Part shown: positions 1-6,944 of the stretch, in pieces
Numbering within the stretch: the stretch's first letter is position 1
Layout: the number at the start of each line of letters is the position of its first letter
From: JBFMDU01 sp034431935
Lineage (GTDB): Bacteria; Chloroflexota; Dehalococcoidia; GIF9; JBFMDU01
Direction: 5' to 3'
Assembly (NCBI GenBank): GCA_034431935.1
Contig: DAOUCU010000066.1
Location: 1-16,100, forward strand
Length of the DNA stretch: 16,100 bases
The notes under the pieces: model-generated
Database searches by the model: none
The model's input: the letters and a program-made list of their open reading frames with translations, nothing else
What the model was told of the DNA's origin: nothing
Made by a program: the position numbers and the translations under genes

Positions 1-22
1 TAATCCTGGGGTGGGGTGGAGC

Positions 23-265
23 TTACCGTTCGACGGTGAGGTTGCTGAAGCGGACGGTAATGCCGTCCTGCATACCGAAGATGGCGAGCCGGATGAAGGC
101 GGGGCCCTGAGGCACACCGTCACGTCGGGCCAGGTTGACCCACTGGCCGTCGCGCCAGTAGTCGGCATAGAGCCTGTCGCCGACCCGGCGCAGGCGCAGT
201 CTGCCATGCGTATCGTTCTGGTGGTTTTCCCCTTCCGCTGGGATCCATAGTTTGCCAAATGCCAT
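23..265 (-). CDS. Short beta-sandwich (lectin/jelly-roll-like) fragment, probably a remnant
   Basis: An 80-residue reading frame. Its segment from about residue 20 to the end shows the alternating pattern typical of the last strands of a concanavalin-A-like or DUF1349/LamG jelly roll: GRLRLRRVGDRLYADYW, then GQWVNLARR, and a final VRFSNLTVER. A complete domain of that fold needs roughly 150-200 residues, so only the C-terminal half is present. The frame stays open upstream of the ATG at 265, but there it lies antisense to the TSUP gene, so the true start is unclear. Only a weak GAGG sits two bases before the ATG. No signal peptide is visible. It is divergent from the permease gene. It could be a complete small protein, but I think an N-terminally truncated relic is more likely. 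The exact family is not recognised. Confidence 0.45.
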   Translation of the reverse strand: MAFGKLWIPAEGENHQNDTHGRLRLRRVGDRLYADYWRDGQWVNLARRDGVPQGPAFIRLAIFGMQDGITVRFSNLTVER

Positions 266-294
266 TGCCTCAACGCACTTTCCCGGGTTATGAT
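265..294 (+). promoter_or_regulatory. Putative promoter of the TSUP permease gene
   Basis: TTGCCT (265-270), an 18-base spacer and TATGAT (289-294). The -10 differs from TATAAT at one base. Transcription would begin near 301, at or just before the ATG at 302, giving a leaderless mRNA. The upstream ATG at 290 lies inside the -10 box and so would not be transcribed. Confidence 0.45.
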
Positions 295-301
295 TAGCCC
301 C

Positions 302-1135
302 ATGGATGCGAACGTCTGGGTGTTGGCCGGAATCGGGCTGGTGGCCGGCTTCACCGGCTCCCTGCTCGGGTTGGGCGGGGGCATCTTTGTCATTCCCCTG
401 CTGACGCTGGCGCTGGGCCTGCCGATGCAGGCGGCCATCGGCACCAGCCTCATCGGCGTGGTGGCCACTTCAAGCACCGCTTCCATTACCTACCTGCGGG
501 AGCGGCTGGCCAATATCCGGCTGGCCGTGGTGCTGGAATCGGTGACCACCATCGGGGCGGTGCTGGGGGCACTGCTGGCCGTCTATTTGAGCCAGTCGTT
601 CCTGGCCGCCCTCTTCGGCGGTGTCCTGGTCTATGTCGCCTGCGGCATGGCGCGGAGGCCGCGGGACGACCGGACGGACGGACAGGAGACCGGCAAGCCG
701 GAGGGGACACTGGCCTCGGCCTTCTACGACCGCAGCCGGGACAGGGTGATGTCTTACCGGGTGCGCCGCCTGCCGGCGGGTATGGGGGCAAGCACTGCGG
801 CGGGGGTCGTTTCCGGCCTTCTCGGGGTGGGCGGCGGCATCATCAAGGTGCCGGTGATGAACTTGGTGATGTCGGTGCCGGTAAAGGCGGCGATTGCCAC
901 CAGCAACCTGATGGTGGGCATTACCGCGGTGGCCAGCGCCTTTATTTACTTCTACCGGGGCTACGTGCATCCGGAGACCGCGCCGCCGGTGGTGATCGGG
1001 ATATGCCTCGGGGCATGGTCCGGGTCGAAGCTGGCCTGGCGGGCCAGCGGCCGGTCCCTGCGCCGGGTGTTTGTGGCTATCCTCGGGACTACCGCGGTGA
1101 TGATGTTCCTCAAGGCGGCGGGGGTCAGTCTGTAG
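302..1135 (+). CDS. TauE/SafE (TSUP) family membrane permease
   Basis: An integral membrane protein of the TSUP family (formerly DUF81), whose characterised members export sulfite, sulfoacetate or related organosulfur anions. The substrate here cannot be read from sequence. It shows the family's internal duplication. Each half opens with a glycine-rich GLLG(V/L)GGG motif, followed by a P and a KAA/QAA-I-(G/A)TS segment: first half GSLLGLGGGIFVIP, second half SGLLGVGGGIIKVP. About eight hydrophobic segments are visible, with a charged cytoplasmic loop (RRPRDDRTDGQ) between the halves. Its length of about 277 residues is normal. I prefer the ATG at 302 because the in-frame ATG at 290 overlaps the likely -10 box; using 290 adds four residues. 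The gene is followed after 6 bases by a DUF1634 gene, a pairing common for this family. Confidence 0.9.
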   Translation: MDANVWVLAGIGLVAGFTGSLLGLGGGIFVIPLLTLALGLPMQAAIGTSLIGVVATSSTASITYLRERLANIRLAVVLESVTTIGAVLGALLAVYLSQSFLAALFGGVLVYVACGMARRPRDDRTDGQETGKPEGTLASAFYDRSRDRVMSYRVRRLPAGMGASTAAGVVSGLLGVGGGIIKVPVMNLVMSVPVKAAIATSNLMVGITAVASAFIYFYRGYVHPETAPPVVIGICLGAWSGSKLAWRASGRSLRRVFVAILGTTAVMMFLKAAGVSL

Positions 1136-1141
1136 GCAGGG

Positions 1142-1468
1142 ATGGGAAACAGGCCTGATGCCAGTGCGATGACACGGCGCAACCGGCGGTACGCAGCGCT
1201 CTACCGGAGCGTGACGCTGGTGATGGAAGCCGGGGTGGCGGCGGCGCTGGCCCTGCTGACGGTGGGGCTGGTGATGAAGGCCGTTGCCGGCGCCGCGGCC
1301 GCGGCGGTAATGACTGCCGGCATCATGGCGCTTCTGGCAACGCCGGCGCTGGCGGTGCTGGTTGCGGTGGTATTCTTCGTGATTCTTCGGGACGGGTGGT
1401 GTCTGTCGGCCTCACTGGTCATTTTCGGCGTACTCACTGCCAGCCTTGTTCTGGCGCTCCGGCTGTGA
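1142..1468 (+). CDS. DUF1634 family small membrane protein
   Basis: A 108-residue protein with a short basic N-terminus (TRRNRRY) and three hydrophobic stretches, at about 28-48, 52-81 and 88-107. The short loop ILRDGWCLSAS lies before the last. The size, the three-helix layout and the position directly after a TauE/SafE gene match DUF1634, an uncharacterised family that regularly neighbours TSUP permeases. It may be an accessory subunit of the permease, which is inference from context. The gap to the upstream gene is 6 bases, so co-transcription is likely. The ribosome site is weak (AGG very close to the ATG). An alternative ATG at 1169 would remove nine residues but has no better site. Confidence 0.75.
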   Translation: MGNRPDASAMTRRNRRYAALYRSVTLVMEAGVAAALALLTVGLVMKAVAGAAAAAVMTAGIMALLATPALAVLVAVVFFVILRDGWCLSASLVIFGVLTASLVLALRL

Positions 1469-1516
1469 ACGCGGCGGCGCGGCTCCCGGACATCCTGCCA
1501 TCATTCGTGACTCAAA

Positions 1517-1545
1517 TTGACCGACCGGATGGGCTGTGCTAACAT
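1517..1545 (+). promoter_or_regulatory. Extended -10 promoter of the udg-rnj-ftsK operon
   Basis: TTGACC (1517-1522), a 17-base spacer and TAACAT (1540-1545), preceded by TGC (1537-1539) as an extended -10. The predicted start of transcription near 1552 is only about 5 bases before the ATG at 1557. A possible GTG start at 1536 lies inside the promoter and is therefore unlikely. Confidence 0.6.
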
Positions 1546-1556
1546 TTTCTCGACCA

Positions 1557-2168
1557 ATGACGCAACTCAGTGAGCTCTCTCTAGGCGAGCTTCACCGCAG
1601 GATTCTGGAGTGCACCGAGTGCGGCCTTTGCAGGGGGCGCACCCGGGCGGTGCCCGGCGACGGGCCGGAGAATGCCGCCATCATGTTCATCGGTGAAGCT
1701 CCGGGCTGGCATGAAGACCAGCAGGGGAGTCCTTTTGTCGGTCCGGCCGGCCAATACCTTGACCAGCTCCTCGGTTCAATACGGATGAAGCGGGAGAGCG
1801 TCTTCATTACCAACGTTGTCAAGTGCCGGCCGCCGAACAACCGCGAGCCGCTTCCGGGCGAAATCCTGGCCTGCCGCAAGTACCTTGACCGCCAGATTGA
1901 GCTTCTCCGGCCGAAGATGATCGTCACGCTGGGGCGCCATTCGATGGCCCGTTACTTCCCCAACGAAAGCATCAGCAAGGTCCACGGCAAAGCACGCAAG
2001 ATTGACGGTATCGTCTATTTCCCGATGTACCATCCGGCGGCGGCGCTGCATCAGGGCAGTCTGCGCAAGACGGTCGAGGCCGATATGCTGAAAATCCCGC
2101 AGTTGCTGGCTGAAGCCGCCCGGGTGGTGGGAAAAGGCCCGGAACCGCAGCAGTTGAGTCTTCTGTAG
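1557..2168 (+). CDS. udg: Type-4 (Fe-S) uracil-DNA glycosylase
   Basis: Removes uracil from DNA (deaminated cytosine or misincorporated dUMP) as the first step of base-excision repair. It belongs to the family-4 UDGs, which carry a [4Fe-4S] cluster. Counting from the ATG at 1557, the visible landmarks are a CxxCxxC at 19-25 and cysteines at about 90 and 106. The four-ligand spacing (Cys19, Cys22, Cys90, Cys106) fits the family. The catalytic/uracil-binding motif GEAPGWHEDQQGSPFVG lies near 46-62 and the second motif HPAA near 159-162. Its length of 203 residues is normal. The start at 1557 is chosen because the upstream in-frame GTG at 1536 overlaps the promoter; no Shine-Dalgarno sequence precedes 1557, consistent with a nearly leaderless mRNA. 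The gene is followed after 5 bases by the RNase J gene, so the two are co-transcribed. Confidence 0.93.
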   Translation: MTQLSELSLGELHRRILECTECGLCRGRTRAVPGDGPENAAIMFIGEAPGWHEDQQGSPFVGPAGQYLDQLLGSIRMKRESVFITNVVKCRPPNNREPLPGEILACRKYLDRQIELLRPKMIVTLGRHSMARYFPNESISKVHGKARKIDGIVYFPMYHPAAALHQGSLRKTVEADMLKIPQLLAEAARVVGKGPEPQQLSLL

Positions 2169-2173
2169 CGTCA

Positions 2174-3835
2174 ATGAGCAGACCGAAGCTAAGGATAGTG
2201 CCCCTCGGCGGTCTCGGGGAAATCGGCAAAAACATGATGGCGCTGGAGTATGCCGGCGATATCATGGTCATTGATGCCGGCCTCATGTTCCCGGAAGAGG
2301 ATATGCCGGGGATTGATTTTGTCATTCCCGATATCAGCTATCTGGTGGAGCGCAAAGACCGCGTCCGGGGCATTGTTATCACCCACGGCCACGAAGACCA
2401 CACCGGCGCCCTGCCCTACGTCCTGCCGCGCCTGCCGGTGCCGGTATACGCTACCAGACTGACCCGGGGGCTGGTGGCGGCCAAGCTCAAGGATGCCCAC
2501 TGCATGTCGCTGACCACTTTGCACGAGGTGGCCCCCGGGACACGGTTTGAGCTCGGTAACAGCTTCGAGGTCGAGATGTTCCCGGTGTGCCACAGCATCC
2601 CGGATGCCGCCGGCCTTATCATCCGGACGCCGGTGGGGACAGTGGTCCACAGCGGCGACTTCAAGTTCGACCATACGCCGGTTGACGGGCGCGCCACCAG
2701 CCTGACCCGGCTGGCCCAGGCGGGGGCGGAGGGCGTCCTGCTCCTGATGTCCGATTCCACCTACGTGGAGCTTCCCGGCTATACCCCGACGGAGATGATG
2801 GTCGGGCAGGTGCTGGAGCGTATTATCAACGAAGCGCCGGGACGCGTTATCGTCACCACCTTCTCTTCCCTTATCTCACGTATCCAGCAGGTGCTGGCGG
2901 CGGCCAAGAAGCTCGGCAGGAAGGTGTGCATTGTCGGCCACAGCATGAAGGAGACGGTGCGCATTGCTTCTGAGCTCGGCTATTTGACCATGCCGGAGGG
3001 GGTGGTTATCAATCTGGGTGATATCCGGAACTATCCGCCGGACAATATCGTGCTGGTGATGACCGGCAGTCAGGGTGAGCCGACTTCGGCACTGGTGCGC
3101 ATCGCCAACGGCGATAACCCGCAGGTGAAGATTGTCCCCGGCGATACCGTGGTGATGTCGGCGACCCCGGTACCGGGCAACGAGGCCCTGGTCAACCGGA
3201 CTATCGACAGCCTTTTCCGGCAGGGGGCCAGCGTGGTCTATGAGAGAATCGCGCCGGTGCACGTCCACGGCCACGGGAGCCAGGAGGAGTTGAAACTGCT
3301 TATCAGTCTGGTCAGGCCGAAGTTCTTCGTCCCGATTCACGGCGAGTACCGGCACCTCAGCCTGCATGCCCGGCTGGCGCGCAGTCTCGGCATGGCGGCG
3401 GAGAACGTGATGGTGCTTGAAGACGGGGACATCCTCGAGCTCGATGCCGAGAGTGCCCGCAGGGATGGCAGGGCGGCCGCCGGTTATGTCTATGTGGACG
3501 GCATGGTCATGGGCGACCTGGCCGGCGTGGTGTTGCGCGACCGGCGCGCTCTGGCCAGGGACGGCATCGTGGTGGCGATAGTGCCGGTTGACCGTGAGGG
3601 AGGGAGACTCGGCGGGCGGCCGGACATCGTGGCCCGCGGCTTCCTTGAAGCCGAAGGCGAGGATGAAATACTGGAGGCGGCCCGCGATGCTATCGCCGCG
3701 GACCTCAGCCAGGGCAAGGCTTACCAGCTTGAAGCCGGCCTGATAAACTCCAGGGTAAAGGGCGTGCTGACCAGGTTTTTCTATGATAAGACGAAACGCC
3801 GGCCGATGATTGTGCCGGTGACGATAGAGGTGTAG
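2174..3835 (+). CDS. rnj: Ribonuclease J (metallo-beta-lactamase/beta-CASP)
   Basis: A zinc-dependent 5'-3' exonuclease and endonuclease involved in mRNA decay and rRNA maturation, acting in the cytoplasm. At 553 residues it matches the usual length. Metal-binding motifs are in order: HGHEDH at 71-76, CHSIPDA with His140, HSGDFKFD with Asp162, then the beta-CASP region with HVHGHGS at 363-369 and PIHGEYRHL at 387-395. The C-terminal 100 or so residues form the RNase J-specific domain. The N-terminus KLRIVPLGGLGEIGKN is characteristic of the family. The ATG at 2174 follows the udg stop by 5 bases with no clear Shine-Dalgarno sequence, so translation may be coupled. The gene sits in the middle of the udg-rnj-ftsK operon. 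No defect is seen. Confidence 0.96.
   Translation: MSRPKLRIVPLGGLGEIGKNMMALEYAGDIMVIDAGLMFPEEDMPGIDFVIPDISYLVERKDRVRGIVITHGHEDHTGALPYVLPRLPVPVYATRLTRGLVAAKLKDAHCMSLTTLHEVAPGTRFELGNSFEVEMFPVCHSIPDAAGLIIRTPVGTVVHSGDFKFDHTPVDGRATSLTRLAQAGAEGVLLLMSDSTYVELPGYTPTEMMVGQVLERIINEAPGRVIVTTFSSLISRIQQVLAAAKKLGRKVCIVGHSMKETVRIASELGYLTMPEGVVINLGDIRNYPPDNIVLVMTGSQGEPTSALVRIANGDNPQVKIVPGDTVVMSATPVPGNEALVNRTIDSLFRQGASVVYERIAPVHVHGHGSQEELKLLISLVRPKFFVPIHGEYRHLSLHARLARSLGMAAENVMVLEDGDILELDAESARRDGRAAAGYVYVDGMVMGDLAGVVLRDRRALARDGIVVAIVPVDREGGRLGGRPDIVARGFLEAEGEDEILEAARDAIAADLSQGKAYQLEAGLINSRVKGVLTRFFYDKTKRRPMIVPVTIEV
3826..3830 (+). promoter_or_regulatory. Ribosome binding site deciding the TTG start of ftsK
   Basis: AGAGG, 9 bases before the TTG at 3840 and inside the end of the RNase J gene. 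No in-frame ATG lies nearby, and the basic N-terminus starting at 3840 is typical of FtsK proteins. Confidence 0.6.
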
Positions 3836-3839
3836 CGCT

Positions 3840-6068
3840 TTGCCGAAGAAGAGAGCGAAAAAAGAGCGGGAAAGGAAGCCGCGCAGGCAAAGCGGCCGGC
3901 TGGTCCGAATCATCGGCGACCCGGCCTTCTGGATAGCCGTGGTCCTGGTGGCCCTGGCGGTGGCGGTCGGGCTCGACCGGGCCAGAGTTGTTGAGTGGAT
4001 GGAGCTGACCTGGAACCGGGTGGTGGTGCTTTTGGGATGGGGTACGGTAATCGCCGCGGTGGCACTGCTGGTGGTGGCGGGTGTGTTCTGGCGGCGCAAT
4101 GCCGGGGTATTTATCAGGCGGTGGAACCGGTGGCTGGGGGCGGCGGCGATTCTGACGGCTATCTGGGGCGGACTTTCTTTTTACCGTCCGCTGACCGGTC
4201 CGCTTGGCTTTGTCGGCCTCGGCGGCAGTGTTGGTCACAGCATTCTCTCCGTCGGTGCCGGTATTCTGGGATTGGAACTGCTGTGGCTGGCTGGGCTGGT
4301 GCTTATCGGTGCCATATTTATCAGTCCCGATGCCGTTTACCGCGGCTTCAAGTGGCTCGGGGTGCGCATCTGGCGCGGCATCAGGGCTTTGTGGCGGCGG
4401 GCGCGCCGTCCGACACCGCGACCGGCAGTAGCGGTACCGGCGGCGGTGGGGCCGGAACCGCCGGAAAGAGAGGCGGCGGCACCGGCCGCGGCGGTTTCAT
4501 CAGGTCAGCCTGAAGTGAGGCCGCCGGCCGTTGAGAAGACGGTCCGGGAGAAACCCGAGGAAGAGAAGAGGAAGGCGCCGGAGCGCTACCGGCCGACGCT
4601 GACGGTGGGCGGATGGCAGCTGCCGCCGATGGATATTCTCGATAAGGCGACCGAGACGGAACTGAGCCAGGCGGATATCGAGAAGCGCGCCAGGGTCATC
4701 GAGGAAGCCCTGGCCAGTTACGGGGTGGAAGTCAAGGTGGTCGAGAAGAACATCGGCCCCACGGTCACCCAGTTCGGGGTCGAGCCGGGCTGGGACTACA
4801 AATATAAGGAAATTAAAGAGAAGGACAGGGACGGGCGTGTTACGGTCAAGATGGTGGAGGCGGGCAGGACGCGGGTAAAGGTCGACCGTATTACCGGGCT
4901 GGCCAATGACCTTGCCCTGGCGCTGGCAGCGCCGAGCATCCGCATCGAAGCGCCGATCCCGGGGAAGTCCCTGGTCGGCATCGAGGTGCCAAATACGACC
5001 TTCGGCACGGTGGCGCTGCGTGGGACTATCGAGAGCGCGCCGTTCCAGAAGCTCAAGGCCAAGTCGAAGCTGGCGGTGGCGCTGGGACGGGGGCCGGGCG
5101 GGGAGGTGGTGGTGGGTGACCTTGCCCGGATGCCGCACCTGCTGATTGCCGGTGCTACCGGTAGCGGCAAGACGGCCTGTCTGAACTCGATAATCGCCTG
5201 CCTGCTGATGCACAATACACCGGACGAGGTCCGGTTCGTGATGCTCGACCCGAAGCGGGTCGAGCTGGTGGCCTATAACGCCCTGCCGCACCTGGTGGCG
5301 CCGGTGGTGGTTGAGCCGGACAGGGCAGTGGCGGCGCTCCGCTGGCTGGTGCTGGAAATGGACCGCCGCTACCGGCAGTTCGCCGAGGTCGGGGCGAGGA
5401 ACATCGAGGGCTACAATAAGGACCGGCCGACCGCTGAGCTTATGCCTTATCTGGTCCTGGTGGTTGACGAGCTGGCTGACCTGATGATGCATGCCATGGA
5501 CGAGGTCGAGCACAGCCTCGTCCGGCTGGCCCAGCTGGCCCGGGCCACCGGTATCCACCTGATTGTCGCTACCCAGCGGCCGTCGGTGGATGTCATCACC
5601 GGACTCATTAAAGCCAACTTTCCCACCCGCATCAGCTTTGCCGTAACATCGCAGGTGGACTCACGGACCATCCTGGACGCCGTGGGCGCCGAGAAGCTCC
5701 TGGGACGGGGTGATATGCTTTACATGCCGACCGATGCCGCCAAGCCGAAGCGTCTCCAGGGCAGTTACGTTGGCGAGGCCGAAATCGACCGTCTGGTCTA
5801 TTTCTGGGGCAACCAGAAGAGACCCGGTACCGTGCCGGTAATCTTCGACGATGTGAAGCGTCAGGCGGCCGAAGCCGGCATCCCGGATGACCCGTTGCTG
5901 GACCAGGCCCGTGAGCTTTGCGATAAGCACGGGCAGGTGTCCGCTTCCTACCTCCAGCGTAAGCTGGCCATCGGTTATCCCCGCGCCGCCCGTATCGCCG
6001 AAATCCTGCGCGAAGAAAAACGGCGGGAGGAGGGTGAGGGTGGTGGGGATGAGCAGTCGCCTTCCTGA
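3840..6068 (+). CDS. ftsK: DNA translocase FtsK/SpoIIIE
   Basis: A membrane-anchored ATPase that pumps chromosome ends across the division septum and assists dimer resolution. At 742 residues it is a medium-length family member. After a basic N-terminus (KKRAKKERERK), four transmembrane segments lie at about 28-45, 61-84, 98-115 and 138-162. An Ala/Pro/Glu-rich linker spans about 190-250. The alpha/beta motor domain follows, with Walker A GATGSGKT at 438-445 and Walker B LVLVVDEL ending near 545. The C-terminal gamma winged-helix domain (from DPLLDQARELC, about 681 to 730) reads orienting DNA motifs, so the whole tripartite protein is present. The TTG start at 3840 is supported by AGAGG 9 bases upstream. 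It lies 4 bases after rnj and so is the last gene of that operon. Confidence 0.95.
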   Translation: MPKKRAKKERERKPRRQSGRLVRIIGDPAFWIAVVLVALAVAVGLDRARVVEWMELTWNRVVVLLGWGTVIAAVALLVVAGVFWRRNAGVFIRRWNRWLGAAAILTAIWGGLSFYRPLTGPLGFVGLGGSVGHSILSVGAGILGLELLWLAGLVLIGAIFISPDAVYRGFKWLGVRIWRGIRALWRRARRPTPRPAVAVPAAVGPEPPEREAAAPAAAVSSGQPEVRPPAVEKTVREKPEEEKRKAPERYRPTLTVGGWQLPPMDILDKATETELSQADIEKRARVIEEALASYGVEVKVVEKNIGPTVTQFGVEPGWDYKYKEIKEKDRDGRVTVKMVEAGRTRVKVDRITGLANDLALALAAPSIRIEAPIPGKSLVGIEVPNTTFGTVALRGTIESAPFQKLKAKSKLAVALGRGPGGEVVVGDLARMPHLLIAGATGSGKTACLNSIIACLLMHNTPDEVRFVMLDPKRVELVAYNALPHLVAPVVVEPDRAVAALRWLVLEMDRRYRQFAEVGARNIEGYNKDRPTAELMPYLVLVVDELADLMMHAMDEVEHSLVRLAQLARATGIHLIVATQRPSVDVITGLIKANFPTRISFAVTSQVDSRTILDAVGAEKLLGRGDMLYMPTDAAKPKRLQGSYVGEAEIDRLVYFWGNQKRPGTVPVIFDDVKRQAAEAGIPDDPLLDQARELCDKHGQVSASYLQRKLAIGYPRAARIAEILREEKRREEGEGGGDEQSPS

Positions 6069-6100
6069 CAGTAGCCGACAGTTCCTGGACCTGTCCCCCA

Positions 6101-6130
6101 TTGATTGAATAGTTTGTCCGGTGTTAGAAT
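6101..6130 (+). promoter_or_regulatory. Extended -10 promoter of the toxin-antitoxin operon
   Basis: TTGATT (6101-6106), an 18-base spacer and TAGAAT (6125-6130), with TGT (6122-6124) as the extended -10. It directly abuts a perfect palindrome, as expected for an autoregulated operon. Confidence 0.55.
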
Positions 6131-6152
6131 TCCGACGTCGGAAGTAGGAATT
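6128..6152 (+). promoter_or_regulatory. Palindromic operator of the toxin-antitoxin operon
   Basis: The 14-base perfect palindrome TTCCGACGTCGGAA (6130-6143) starts on the last base of the -10 box and covers the expected transcription start. A further half-site GGAA (6147-6150) follows it. Binding here would block RNA polymerase. AbrB/MazE-type antitoxins are known to bind palindromes in their own promoter as dimers, alone or with the toxin. The assignment to this antitoxin is inference from position. Confidence 0.6.
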
Positions 6153-6172
6153 TGCAAACAGAGGATATAACT

Positions 6173-6460
6173 ATGTCTACAGTAAAATCAGTAGAAGTCG
6201 TGGTCAGACCGAAGCGCCAGGTGACGCTTCCGAAGGAGCTTTGCGACAGGCTGAAGATTGAAGTGGGCGATATGCTGGTCTTGAAGCTGGAGGGCTCGAA
6301 GATCGTCGCGCGTCCGAGAAAAATGGTCGCGATAGAAGCGCTTCGAGCAATGAGAGAAGCCTTTCGCCGGTCAGGTATTTCTGAGCAGGAACTTCAGGAG
6401 ACGGGACGCCGTATCAGGCAGGAGATAATCCGGGAAAGATATGGCAAACAGGCCAGGTAA
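6173..6460 (+). CDS. AbrB/MazE-type antitoxin
   Basis: A 95-residue protein with an N-terminal swapped-hairpin SpoVT/AbrB DNA-binding domain at about 6-50: RPKRQVTLPKELCDRL, then GDMLVLKLEGSKIV. A charged helical C-terminus (about 55-95, rich in Arg and Glu) is likely to wrap and inhibit the toxin. The start is the ATG at 6173, served by AGAGGA at 6160-6165; an upstream in-frame TTG at 6152 has no such site. The stop overlaps the toxin ATG by one base (TAATG), so translation is coupled. It should neutralise the PIN ribonuclease encoded next and repress the shared promoter through the palindrome at 6130-6143. The PIN partner makes a plain transcription-factor role less likely. Confidence 0.88.
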   Translation: MSTVKSVEVVVRPKRQVTLPKELCDRLKIEVGDMLVLKLEGSKIVARPRKMVAIEALRAMREAFRRSGISEQELQETGRRIRQEIIRERYGKQAR

Positions 6461-6873
6461 TGCGCATCTTTCTGGACAGCAACGTACTTTTTTCGGGTCT
6501 GTATTCCGGTGCCGGTGCTCCGGGGCTTATTGTAGATAGAATTGCCGCCGGTGATTTAACACTGGTCGTGTCTCGGGAGGTGCTTGATGAGGTCGTAAGG
6601 GTGCTGCGGGAGAAGTTGCCCGACTCCATCGGTTTATTTAGAACGTTGCTTATGAGCGCCAGGATTGAGATAGTTGCGTCTCCGAAGGACGATGATGTTA
6701 CCAGGTGGTCGGAATTTCTGGATATCGGCGATGCCGCCGTTCTGGCATCGGCGATAGCTGCCAAGCCTGACTATCTGGTTACTGGAGACAGACATTTCTT
6801 TTCCCCTCAGATTGCCATGAGGTCAGGGCTTCGGATAGTGACACCAGCACAGTTATCGCGTATCATAGCGTGA
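6460..6873 (+). CDS. PIN-domain ribonuclease toxin
   Basis: A 137-residue protein that is almost entirely one PIN domain, of the group annotated as putative toxin component, PIN family (COG1569-like). PIN toxins are Mg2+-dependent endoribonucleases. The acidic residues expected for metal binding are all present: Asp6 in FLDSN, Glu40 in SREVLDEV, Asp91 in GDAAVLASA and Asp110 in VTGDRHF. The toxin is therefore probably active. It overlaps the antitoxin stop by one base and has no independent Shine-Dalgarno site, so its synthesis depends on antitoxin translation. The RNA target is unknown. The two-gene module lies between genes of unrelated function, which suggests insertion, but no flanking repeats were found. 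Confidence 0.92.
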   Translation: MRIFLDSNVLFSGLYSGAGAPGLIVDRIAAGDLTLVVSREVLDEVVRVLREKLPDSIGLFRTLLMSARIEIVASPKDDDVTRWSEFLDIGDAAVLASAIAAKPDYLVTGDRHFFSPQIAMRSGLRIVTPAQLSRIIA

Positions 6874-6882
6874 CGAACCTCA

Positions 6883-6912
6883 CAGACAAACCCACCCGGG
6901 TGTGTCAATAAT
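6883..6912 (+). promoter_or_regulatory. Possible promoter with palindromic spacer upstream of the TAXI gene
   Basis: CAGACA (6883-6888), an 18-base spacer and AATAAT (6907-6912) form a weak candidate promoter. The spacer holds a 16-base near-palindrome, ACCCACCCGGGTGTGT (6890-6905), with seven of eight positions paired and a perfect 10-base core CACCCGGGTG. This could be a repressor or activator site. There is no T-run, so it does not read as a terminator for the toxin gene. Confidence 0.35.
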
Positions 6913-6929
6913 CCCGTTAGAAAACTGGC

Positions 6930-6937
6930 AGGAGGTG
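6930..6937 (+). promoter_or_regulatory. Strong ribosome binding site of the TAXI lipoprotein gene
   Basis: AGGAGGTG, 7 bases before the ATG at 6945. It is the closest match to the anti-Shine-Dalgarno sequence that I saw in the window and suggests high expression. Confidence 0.75.
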
Positions 6938-6944
6938 TCCGGCC

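Noticed and set aside
11..250. A 79-codon + strand frame opposite the beta-sandwich fragment
   Set aside because: Its sequence shows no family pattern, while the opposite strand shows clear strand alternation, so this is the shadow.
290..301. Upstream ATG as start of the TSUP permease
   Set aside because: It overlaps the TATGAT -10 box, and transcription is expected to begin after it.
1536..1556. GTG start for the uracil-DNA glycosylase
   Set aside because: It lies within the extended -10 promoter, so it would not be in the mRNA.
2876..4099. A 407-codon open frame on the minus strand across rnj and ftsK
   Set aside because: It runs antisense to two confidently identified genes, has a His/Arg/Pro-rich low-complexity composition and shows no domain. 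It is a GC-rich shadow frame.
4500..5558. A 352-codon open frame on the minus strand inside ftsK
   Set aside because: It is antisense to the motor domain, including Walker A and B, with a repetitive His/Arg/Leu composition and no recognisable motif.
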